A stretch of DNA of 64,000 bases from Breoghania sp. (GTDB lineage: Bacteria > Pseudomonadota > Alphaproteobacteria > Rhizobiales > Stappiaceae): assembly GCF_963674635.1 (NCBI RefSeq), contig NZ_OY771475.1, positions 1-64,000 on the forward strand. The letters run 5' to 3'. This document shows positions 29,821 through 36,355 of this stretch, piece by piece (position 1 is the stretch's first letter; every line of letters begins with the position of its first letter). The translations under genes were made by a program, and so were the position numbers. Below the pieces are notes generated by a model, which saw only the letters and a list, made by a program, of their open reading frames with translations, ran no database searches and was not told where the DNA came from.

Positions 29821-30506
29821 CAAGCCCGGCCCTGAGTGAGGCTCAGGTTGAGGCGCTGCGCTTGACGGGGTTTGTCAATCTCGGGGTTTGCCACGATCTC
29901 GATCTGGTCGCTCTCGCCATGCGGCTGGGTCAGCCTGTGCCGTCGGTCGATGGCGACGATCTCGTCGATCAATTGGGTGCGCCTCGGCCTGAAGGATATT
30001 CCGCGCGCGAGTTTGCAACCGTCTATGCGGGGCGCCAGATGCCTTTCCATACCGATTGCGCCTATCAGGATCCTCCGCCGCGCTACGCGATCATGCGTTT
30101 GCGCAGCGATGCCCAGAGCGACCGACCGACCCTGTTTATCGACATTCACAGCGCGGATCTGCCGGCGGAGCAGTGGCGCGCTTTGCGTCGGGAGCCCTGG
30201 TATGTGGAAGACGGGGCCTCTCGTCGACGGCTCACGCGCGTTCTAAGGTTCGATACACGCTCAAGGAGCGATGTGCTTATCTGGGATACCAATTGCATGA
30301 GGCCCTATTTCCGGCGGCGGTCCGTGGCGGCGGGCATCATGGAAGGCATGATAAATTCGGCGAGTCCGAAGGTGGTGAACTGGGAGCCTGGTCAGACAGT
30401 GGTTTTTGACAACTGGCGGTATCTGCACACCTTGGGCGAGCGGCAAGGTCGGCCCGTAATGGAGGGGGGTCGCAGAATACTGGAACGTGTGCTTGTCCGC
30501 GTCTAA
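29817..30506 (+). CDS. 2-oxoglutarate/Fe(II)-dependent oxygenase, TauD/clavaminate-synthase-like
   Basis: This 229-residue protein overlaps the radical SAM gene by ATGA, so the two are translationally coupled. The iron ligands are His78 and Asp80 in MPFHTDCAY and the distal His204 in NWRYLHTLGER. An Arg near 219-224 (GGRRILERVLVRV) should bind 2-oxoglutarate. The pattern fits the TauD/TfdA clavaminate-synthase-like fold, somewhat short for the family. Enzymes of this group hydroxylate, desaturate or halogenate small molecules and peptides. In this context it probably further oxidises the modified peptide from the preceding two genes, which is inference. No halogenase signature (HxG) is present, so hydroxylation is more likely than halogenation. 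Confidence 0.85.
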   Translation: MTSPALSEAQVEALRLTGFVNLGVCHDLDLVALAMRLGQPVPSVDGDDLVDQLGAPRPEGYSAREFATVYAGRQMPFHTDCAYQDPPPRYAIMRLRSDAQSDRPTLFIDIHSADLPAEQWRALRREPWYVEDGASRRRLTRVLRFDTRSRSDVLIWDTNCMRPYFRRRSVAAGIMEGMINSASPKVVNWEPGQTVVFDNWRYLHTLGERQGRPVMEGGRRILERVLVRV

Positions 30507-30674
30507 AGCGCGGTCCTTTCGCTTGCATGCGCTGACCTCACCCGGAATACGCCGATGCGGCGCAAGGGGAACACGGTATTGCGGAAAGCGCTGCGAACGC
30601 ATTGCTGTCATACGGCGGGCGCTCGACATGGTGGACATCAAGCGCGTCGACGTCGAGCCCAAAAGGGCGAGGGA

Positions 30675-30702
30675 GGACAAGCTGGGCTAGGCCCGCTTGT
30701 CC
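30675..30702 (+). terminator. Strong hairpin after the peptide-modification genes
   Basis: GGACAAGC at 30675-30682 pairs with GCTTGTCC at 30695-30702, and GGGC/GCCC extends the stem inside to a TAG loop. There is no T-run, so it may be a Rho-dependent or processing structure. The 30507-30674 stretch before it is without a supported gene. Confidence 0.4.
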
Positions 30703-30717
30703 TTGCGGAACGTGTGC

Positions 30718-30764
30718 TTGAAATCCTCTGCGACACGCGTCATATTATGTGCGACAGATGTCGC
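30718..30764 (+). promoter_or_regulatory. Promoter and operator of the toxin-antitoxin operon
   Basis: TTGAAA at 30718-30723 and TATTAT at 30743-30748 could form a promoter with a long 19-base spacer. Two direct copies of TGCGACA (30729-30735 and 30750-30756) are 21 bases apart, and GCGACA-GA-TGTCGC at 30751-30764 is a perfect inverted repeat. The repeats surround the -10 element and end 14 bases before the antitoxin start, as expected for antitoxin autorepression. Confidence 0.5.
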
Positions 30765-30778
30765 GAGGGTTGAGGCGA

Positions 30779-31249
30779 ATGACCGAGGCAATCCAGATAG
30801 AGAGTGACGTTGCACGGACGTATGACTTGCTCGGCGGTGAAAAGACGATCCGCGAGCCGATCCGCAATGTTCTGGAAGCACATGACGTGCTGGCGAAGGG
30901 GTTGCCTGCCGCATCGCTTTTGTACCTCGCGAAAATTGTCGGCTTTCGGGCCTCTGACGATGCCTTGTCGAAATCTGTCGGGATCAGTCTGCGGACGCTT
31001 CAGCGGCTCAAGAGCGATGACAAGAAGAAGCTGCTGAGCGTCGAGCAGAGCAGTCGGACATGGCGCTTTGCCGAGATTTTCGGTCATGCGATCGACGTCA
31101 TGGGGAGCAGGGAAGATGCCGAGGCGTGGATGACCCGTCCGGCCGTCGGTCTGTCCAACCGCAAGCCCATCGATCTTCTCCACACCTCCGCAGGTGCCGA
31201 GGCGGTTGAGGAATATCTCACGCGACTGGAATACGGGGTCTATACGTGA
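30779..31249 (+). CDS. Xre/ParS-type antitoxin (DUF2384) of a RES-Xre system
   Basis: The antitoxin has 156 residues. A helix-turn-helix-like segment (DDALSKSVGISLRTLQRLKSDDKKKLLSVEQS) is followed by the DUF2384/MbcA-ParS C-terminal toxin-binding domain (RFAEIFGHAIDVMGSREDAEAWMTRPAVGLSNRKPIDLL). The phrase 'AEAWMTRPAVGLSNRKPIDLL-TSAGAEAVEEYLTRLEYGVY' is diagnostic. The start ATG follows GAGGCGA. The stop overlaps the toxin start by ATGA. It neutralises the RES toxin and represses its own operon, according to the family. Confidence 0.93.
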   Translation: MTEAIQIESDVARTYDLLGGEKTIREPIRNVLEAHDVLAKGLPAASLLYLAKIVGFRASDDALSKSVGISLRTLQRLKSDDKKKLLSVEQSSRTWRFAEIFGHAIDVMGSREDAEAWMTRPAVGLSNRKPIDLLHTSAGAEAVEEYLTRLEYGVYT

Positions 31250-31746
31250 TCCCTCTGCCTCCGCCGCTCGGCTCTGGCCACATTCGCTTCTGGCGCATCG
31301 ATCAGGCGCGACATCACAAGACATGGTCTTCAGGGGAGGGTGCTTTCCAGGCTGGGGGGCGCTGGAATTCCCGCGGCGTTCGAGCGGTTTACGCCTCGCT
31401 CGATCCGGCCACGGCGTGCCTTGAGGTTGCTGTTCACAAGGGCTTCAAGGTTCTGGATACGGCGCCCCACTATCTAACCAGTGCGCGCATACGCGAACCC
31501 TCGCAAATCCATGTCGTCCAGCCGGATGATGTGCCCAATCCCAACTGGTTGGTTCCTGTGACGCCGGGGCGCAACCAGCAAAATTTTGGCGATCAGCTGC
31601 TGGCTGAGCATGTTTTTGTGCTCATACCGTCCGCCGTTTCGCGCCACAGCTGGAACCTCGTGTTCGATTCCACGCGAGCGCAGGGGCATTACGAGGATGT
31701 TCAGCAGGAGCGCTTCGCCCTCGATCCGCGGCTTCAAGAGATTTGA
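31246..31746 (+). CDS. RES-domain toxin
   Basis: This 166-residue protein is a RES toxin, named after conserved Arg-Glu-Ser residues that are all present: Arg17 in FWRIDQ, Glu60 in ACLEVAVH and Ser129 in LIPSAVS. RES toxins degrade NAD+ or ADP-ribosylate targets and stop growth when the antitoxin is lost. The W-N-S-R-G motif (GGRWNSRGVRAVYAS) and the terminal block after WNLVFDSTRA are typical. The gene overlaps its antitoxin by four bases, the standard order antitoxin-then-toxin. It sits directly downstream of the candidate RiPP cluster, which may mark this section as an accessory region. Confidence 0.93.
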   Translation: MIPLPPPLGSGHIRFWRIDQARHHKTWSSGEGAFQAGGRWNSRGVRAVYASLDPATACLEVAVHKGFKVLDTAPHYLTSARIREPSQIHVVQPDDVPNPNWLVPVTPGRNQQNFGDQLLAEHVFVLIPSAVSRHSWNLVFDSTRAQGHYEDVQQERFALDPRLQEI

Positions 31747-31837
31747 ACTGGACCGAAGCCGGTTCCGACCCAAAAAGAAACGCCCCCACCCTTGCCCCTT
31801 GCAGAGCCTGCTGGGGCTGAGCAATCGAGGTTTGTCC

Positions 31838-32236
31838 ATGCCCGTCACCATCTACCACAATCCGAAATGCGGCACGTCGCGCAACGTTCTGGCCATGATC
31901 CGCGAGAGCGGCGTGGAGCCGGAGGTCATCGAATATCTGAAGACCCCGCCGTCGCGCGAAAAGCTGGTGGAGCTGATCGCCGCGATGGACATCCCGGTGC
32001 GCGATGTCCTTCGCCAGAAGGGGACGCCTTATGACGAGCTTGGGCTTGGTGATGACAAGTGGTCGGACGACGAGTTGATCGATTTCATGATGGCGCATCC
32101 GATCCTCATCAACCGTCCCATCGTGGTGACGAACAAGGGCGTGAAGCTCTGCCGTCCGTCGGAAACGGTTCTGGAGCTTCTGGACGCGCCCGTCGCGGAC
32201 TTCACCAAGGAAGACGGCGAAGTGGTCAAGCCCTGA
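31838..32236 (+). CDS. arsC: Arsenate reductase (glutaredoxin type)
   Basis: The protein has 132 residues and the ArsC signature MPVTIYHNPKCGTSRN with catalytic Cys11. IEYLKTPPSREKLVELI and the conserved arginines in VLRQKGTPYDELGL, INRPIVVTNKGVKLCRPSE match the glutaredoxin/glutathione-dependent (E. coli R773-type) class. It reduces arsenate to arsenite, but no ars operon partners (arsR, arsB, acr3) are adjacent, so it may instead be a housekeeping ArsC-like protein such as YffB relatives. It ends 24 bases from the convergent LysE gene, with a short CAAGCC/GGCTTG hairpin over its stop codon. Confidence 0.9.
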   Translation: MPVTIYHNPKCGTSRNVLAMIRESGVEPEVIEYLKTPPSREKLVELIAAMDIPVRDVLRQKGTPYDELGLGDDKWSDDELIDFMMAHPILINRPIVVTNKGVKLCRPSETVLELLDAPVADFTKEDGEVVKP

Positions 32237-32260
32237 CGGCTTGCGCGTTCGATGAGGAAC

Positions 32261-32887
32261 TCAGGCTGTGACACGGCGCATGGCCGCCGTCAGAACGCCT
32301 GCCATGATCAGGACGCTGCCGCCGAGACGATGGATCGCCTTCAGCGTCTCGGGGCGGTTGATCTTTTCCCGCACGGCGGCTGCCGCCAGCGCATAAAGCC
32401 CGGCATTGACGATGGCGAGGACCACGAAGGTGACGCCCATCAACACAAGTTGCGGGGCGACAGGTGCGCCCGGCGCGATGAAATGCGGCAGGAAGGCGAT
32501 GAAGAAGGCGATGCCCTTCGGGTTCAGCGCCGTCACGATCCACGCATGAAGCAGAATGGTGCGGCTGTCGCGTGTGGCGGTCGCGACCGTCTGCAAGGGG
32601 GCGGGCGAGGTGCGCCACATCTTCCAGCCGAGCCAGATGAGATAGGCCGCGCCCACCCATTTCAGGATCGTGAAAAGCGTGGCGGAGGTCGCCAAAACCG
32701 CGCCGAGGCCTGCAAGCGACAGGGTTGCGGCCGTGGCATCGCCCAGCGCCACGCCGGTAACAGAGGCCAGTGCGGTGCGTCGGCCTTGCGCCAGCGCGTA
32801 GGAGACGACGAGCATGATCGTCGGTCCGGGGATCGCCAGAACGATCAAGGTTGCCACCAGATAGGCGGAGTAGAGTTCCCAGGTCAT
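32261..32887 (-). CDS. LysE/RhtB-family amino-acid exporter
   Basis: A 208-residue inner-membrane protein with about six hydrophobic segments. LysE-family landmarks are AIPGPTIMLVVSYALAQGRRTALASVTGVALGD near the N-terminus, LKWVGAAYLIWLGWKMWR, and NPKGIAFFIAFLPHFIAPG. Members export amino acids or homoserine lactones in exchange for protons. No regulator is adjacent, and the substrate cannot be inferred. The gene is convergent with arsC and divergent from the extensin-like gene. Confidence 0.9.
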   Translation of the reverse strand: MTWELYSAYLVATLIVLAIPGPTIMLVVSYALAQGRRTALASVTGVALGDATAATLSLAGLGAVLATSATLFTILKWVGAAYLIWLGWKMWRTSPAPLQTVATATRDSRTILLHAWIVTALNPKGIAFFIAFLPHFIAPGAPVAPQLVLMGVTFVVLAIVNAGLYALAAAAVREKINRPETLKAIHRLGGSVLIMAGVLTAAMRRVTA

Positions 32888-33029
32888 TGCGCCTTCCTTT
32901 CGGGCATCCGATGAAACCTATTCCTCCCGGCCCGCGTTGGGAATAGGCATGAACCGATCCGATGTCTTGGCAAAGAGCAGGATTGACGACGGCGGGATGA
33001 GGTTTTGGGGAGGCAGACAGGTAACCGGA

Positions 33030-33971
33030 ATGCACATGTTCTCCGCCAAGGCTGCGCTCTTGACGTTTCTTGCTCTTGTGGGCGGGGGCGGAGCCGGTTT
33101 TGCGGCCTCGCAAGTTTCCTCGCAATTCGCGCCCGCGTCTCAAGGCCAGGCGATGGAAGAGGGGGGCAAGGCAAAGCCCGCTGAAGCCGGTTCGCAGACG
33201 CCCGGGACCCCGCGCGCGCGACCGGCAGCGCCGGGGAAAGCCGCCGTGCCGGAAGCTGCGCCTGTTCCGCCCTCAAACAGCGAGGCGTCTGCGCAAGACG
33301 TGCAGCCAGAGGCCGCGCCCGCCCCCAAACCCGATATGGATCGATTGCCGCCGCCAAAGCCTGAGCGGGCCGATGATGTTTTTGCCCGTGCCAGGCCGGA
33401 CGTGCGGGAAGGCAAACCCGATCGCCCGGTCGCCTGCACCTTTGATGGTGCGGTGATGAAACGCGCCGCGCAGCCCTTGCCGGATGTGCCTGCCTGTCAG
33501 ATCCCCGTGCCCGTGGCACTGTCCGCGGTCGGAGATGAGGGCGAGATCGCGCTCACGCCCTCGGCCACGCTCGATTGCGCGCTTGCGGCCTCGTATGCCT
33601 CCTGGATGAGTGAGGTCGTTGCGCCTGCTGCGCTGGCGCATCTGGGGTCTCGCGTGGAAAGCGTGCAGGTCGCCGCCTCCTTCCATTGCAGGCGGCGCAA
33701 CAACCTGCCAAATGGCAAGCTCTCCGAACATGCGACCGGCAACGCGATCGACATTTCCGCATTCCGGCTCGCCGATGGGCGGCAGGTGAGTGTGGAAGAG
33801 GGCTGGAAGGGCGACGGGGCGGAAAAGGCCTTCCTGCTGGTGGTGCGCAAGGCTGCCTGCGACCGGTTCCTGACCGTGCTTTCGCCGGAGGGCGACGCCT
33901 ATCATCAGGACCATCTGCATCTCGATCAGGGCTGCCATGGCAAGACCTGCACTTATCGCATCTGCCAGTAA
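33030..33971 (+). CDS. Extensin-like C-terminal domain protein (secreted)
   Basis: This 313-residue protein begins with a signal-like hydrophobic stretch (SAKAALLTFLALVGGGGAGFAAS). A long Pro/Ala/Glu-rich low-complexity linker follows at about residues 25-130, then the extensin-like C-terminal domain. The domain contains LTPSATLDCALAASYASWM, SFHCRRRNNLPNGKLSEHATGNAIDISAFRLADG and DAYHQDHLHLDQGCHG. The His, Asp and His arrangement (HATGNAIDI, HQDHLHLD) resembles the zinc peptidase fold of VanY/MepA, so it may cut peptidoglycan crosslinks; this is inference. Upstream ATG codons at 32997 and 32937 would extend the N-terminus; the 33030 start gives the best signal peptide. Confidence 0.8.
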   Translation: MHMFSAKAALLTFLALVGGGGAGFAASQVSSQFAPASQGQAMEEGGKAKPAEAGSQTPGTPRARPAAPGKAAVPEAAPVPPSNSEASAQDVQPEAAPAPKPDMDRLPPPKPERADDVFARARPDVREGKPDRPVACTFDGAVMKRAAQPLPDVPACQIPVPVALSAVGDEGEIALTPSATLDCALAASYASWMSEVVAPAALAHLGSRVESVQVAASFHCRRRNNLPNGKLSEHATGNAIDISAFRLADGRQVSVEEGWKGDGAEKAFLLVVRKAACDRFLTVLSPEGDAYHQDHLHLDQGCHGKTCTYRICQ

Positions 33972-33980
33972 CGGGGGGTG

Positions 33981-34703
33981 TCACTGATGACCGAGAACCC
34001 AATTTCGGAAACGTGTCGGGGTGTCGGGGCTACCTTCTTCCTTCTCTATCATCGTTTCCACGGATGGGCAGAAGCTGACCGGGCTCTTCGTCAGGTCGCT
34101 TGCGCCCAGAAGTTCGGTTGTGCCGATCACGAAGGATTGCGGGGTCGCTGCCGACCAGTAGGCATTGTCACAGGTCAGCGTATTGCAGGCGCCGCCATAG
34201 GTGACGAAAGTCGCGGTTCGTTTGATGTCGCACGAACAGATCGCCTTCAACGGGTCGGCCGGATCCACGACGCAGGGCTTGTCGAGGCAGTCGGTCCAGG
34301 GTTTTCCGGACGGGCAGGCCATCACGGGGTTCGTCGGCGCCTGATTGAAGGAATAGAGCGAGACGACATGTACAAGCCCATCGGGCTGCGTACGGGACTG
34401 GCGTTCCTCGCAGGATGTGGCGATGCCGAAATTCGGACCGGACGTCACTTCGCATGCGCATATGGCGGTCGTGGCAAGGGCGTTTGCCTCTGCCCCTGCG
34501 TTGCGTAAAGACGTCTTGTCCTGATCGAAGGACTGTGGGGCGGGGATGCATCTGGCCGATGTGCAAAGGGCGTAAGTGTCTGTGTCGGAGCAGATGTTTC
34601 CCGGCTTTGACATGTTCGCCGCATCCGTATCCTGTGCTTTTGCAAGGATAGGAAACGACAAGGCAATGATGATCAAGAATGTCTTCAATTTGACAATGGC
34701 CAT
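33981..34703 (-). CDS. Secreted Cys-rich protein with internal duplication, unknown function
   Basis: The protein has 240 residues, a clear signal peptide (MAIVKLKTFLIIIALSFPILAKA) and a GAGG ribosome-binding site eight bases before the ATG. The mature part contains 14 cysteines and is otherwise not recognised. A unit of the form C-x4-C ... AIC-x-C occurs twice: CTSARCIP ... ATTAICACE around residues 47-83, and CLDKPCVV ... LKAICSCDI in the middle. The even number of cysteines and export suggest disulfide-bonded repeats. The C-terminal 80 residues hold one further C-x3-4-C pair (ACNTLTCDN). Neighbours give no clue. No lipobox is present, so a soluble periplasmic or secreted protein is expected. 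Confidence 0.7.
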   Translation of the reverse strand: MAIVKLKTFLIIIALSFPILAKAQDTDAANMSKPGNICSDTDTYALCTSARCIPAPQSFDQDKTSLRNAGAEANALATTAICACEVTSGPNFGIATSCEERQSRTQPDGLVHVVSLYSFNQAPTNPVMACPSGKPWTDCLDKPCVVDPADPLKAICSCDIKRTATFVTYGGACNTLTCDNAYWSAATPQSFVIGTTELLGASDLTKSPVSFCPSVETMIEKEEGSPDTPTRFRNWVLGHQ

Positions 34704-34931
34704 GGGTAAACCTCGTGGCGTGGACTTGTGAATAATACAAACGAATGGGGGTATATTACCTAAGGTGAGATAAGCCTGTGGGAAAATATCGCCCGAAGGG
34801 AAACCCGGCATCAATGTGCGATATTGAGCTGATCTCGGTGAGAGCTCTTGATCGCCGGAGGTTGTTGGAGGGAGTTGTGACTGCCATCCATCCTGCAACG
34901 CGACACGAACGGGGCAGACAGGGACAGATCA

Positions 34932-36158
34932 ATGATGGATCGATATGACAACGCCCGCGAAATGACGCTCGCGCTTCGCCCCGACCACCCGGTCTATTGC
35001 TTTCATCCTCAAGTTCTCACCGCCGATGCAAAAACCTTCCTGCGCGCCTTCCCGGGCAAGACCGCCTATGCGGTGAAGACCAATGGGGAGCCTTTTGTGC
35101 TGAAAGCACTGGCGGAGGCGGGCGTCAATTGCTTCGACGTTGCCTCTCCGGCGGAATTCGAGGCCGTGCGCTCCGTCGCGCCGAAGGCGGAGCTTCTCTA
35201 CATGCACCCGGTCAAGGCGCAGTCCGATATCCGGCTGGCGCTTGAGACCTACCGCATCCGCACCATGTCGCTCGATCACGAGGACGAGGTGGCGAAGGTC
35301 CTGCGCGTGGTGCGGGCGCTCGATCTCGATCCCGCGGACATCACCATCTTCGTGCGCATCGCCACCAAGGGGCATGCGGCCTACGAGCTTTCCAAGAAGT
35401 TCGGGGCCGCGCCCGGTCATGCGGTGGAGCTCTTGCAGCGTATCGATCGGATCGGCTTCAAATGCGGGCTGTGCTTCCATGTGGGCTCCCAGATCGAGGA
35501 GGCGGAGACCTATGAACGCGCTCTGGCGTCCGCCGATTGGGTGCGTTCGCGCGCGGGCGTGCCGCTTGTCGCGCTCGATGTGGGCGGCGGCTTTCCCGCC
35601 ACCTACGGCCACGATCCGCGCCGCAAGGCCCCGCAGGTGCCCACGACGCCGGAACTGATCGAACAACTGAAGCTGGATCTCGATGACTGGGGCTTTAATG
35701 ATCTGCCCATCGTGGCGGAGCCGGGCCGCGCCATCTGCGCGCGGTCCATCTCGCTCGTGGTGCGGGTGCTTTTGAAGAAGGGCCGCCGCCTTTACATCAA
35801 TGACGGTATCTGGGCCTCGCTGTCGGATAGCTGGACCGGCAAGATCACGCTTCCCGCCCGCCATATTCCCGATCCGGCCCGCAAGCGCCGCACGGGTGAT
35901 GCGGAAAAGATCGTGCCCTTCAAGGTCTGCGGGGCAACCTGCGACAGCGTCGATATCCTGTCGCGCCCCTTCTGGTTGCCGGAGACGGTGGACACCGGCG
36001 ACTGGATCGAGATCGGCCATATCGGGGCCTATTCCCTGTCGCTGCGCACCCATTTCAACGGGTTTTATCCCGACACCATCGTGGAGGTGGATCGCCCCTT
36101 CGACGACCCGGCCAAACCCGCCGAGAGCTTTGCTTCCATTGAGACAATGGCCGATTGA
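34932..36158 (+). CDS. Fold-III PLP-dependent decarboxylase (ornithine/lysine decarboxylase-like)
   Basis: This 408-residue enzyme has the PLP Lys49 in TAYAVKTN, HVGSQ near residue 190, ALDVGGGFP near 218, EPGR (PLP ring contact) and the active-site block FKVCGATCDSVDIL, with Cys and Asp as in ornithine decarboxylase. It therefore very probably removes the carboxylate of ornithine or lysine to give putrescine or cadaverine. It is shorter than diaminopimelate decarboxylase and lacks that enzyme's signature. The first ATG (34932) is immediately followed by another. An 8-bp inverted repeat (AATATCGC at 34785-34792, GCGATATT at 34818-34825) lies upstream. It is transcribed in the same direction as the 5-oxoprolinase 197 bases further on. 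Confidence 0.88.
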   Translation: MMDRYDNAREMTLALRPDHPVYCFHPQVLTADAKTFLRAFPGKTAYAVKTNGEPFVLKALAEAGVNCFDVASPAEFEAVRSVAPKAELLYMHPVKAQSDIRLALETYRIRTMSLDHEDEVAKVLRVVRALDLDPADITIFVRIATKGHAAYELSKKFGAAPGHAVELLQRIDRIGFKCGLCFHVGSQIEEAETYERALASADWVRSRAGVPLVALDVGGGFPATYGHDPRRKAPQVPTTPELIEQLKLDLDDWGFNDLPIVAEPGRAICARSISLVVRVLLKKGRRLYINDGIWASLSDSWTGKITLPARHIPDPARKRRTGDAEKIVPFKVCGATCDSVDILSRPFWLPETVDTGDWIEIGHIGAYSLSLRTHFNGFYPDTIVEVDRPFDDPAKPAESFASIETMAD

Positions 36159-36250
36159 GGACGTCTGCGGTGGCAGGGTGAATGTCTTGCAGGTGCGGGC
36201 GGCGCGAAAAAGTTCCGCAGGGGCGCTCTGAATCTGCGTGAACCACGTTG

Positions 36251-36270
36251 ACATTTTATCGATAAATTGT
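36251..36270. promoter_or_regulatory. Near-palindromic operator upstream of the 5-oxoprolinase
   Basis: ACATTTTATCGATAAATTGT has a perfect 12-bp core TTTATCGATAAA at 36255-36266. It ends 86 bases before the 5-oxoprolinase start. Close relatives of this core occur upstream of the DAO oxidase (40813-40824) and the TRAP transporter (48447-48458). Confidence 0.6.
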
Positions 36271-36355
36271 GAGTGTCTTGCCTTAATAATGGCGGTGCTC
36301 AATTGTGGGGCATGGCGAACCTTCCAACGAACGCATCTGACAAGGGGCTTCACCT

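Noticed and set aside
30507..30690. Possible gene remnant after the oxygenase gene
   Set aside because: A short open frame (ending RALDMVDIKRVDVEPKR) has no start signal and no recognisable homology, so neither a gene nor a pseudogene can be supported.
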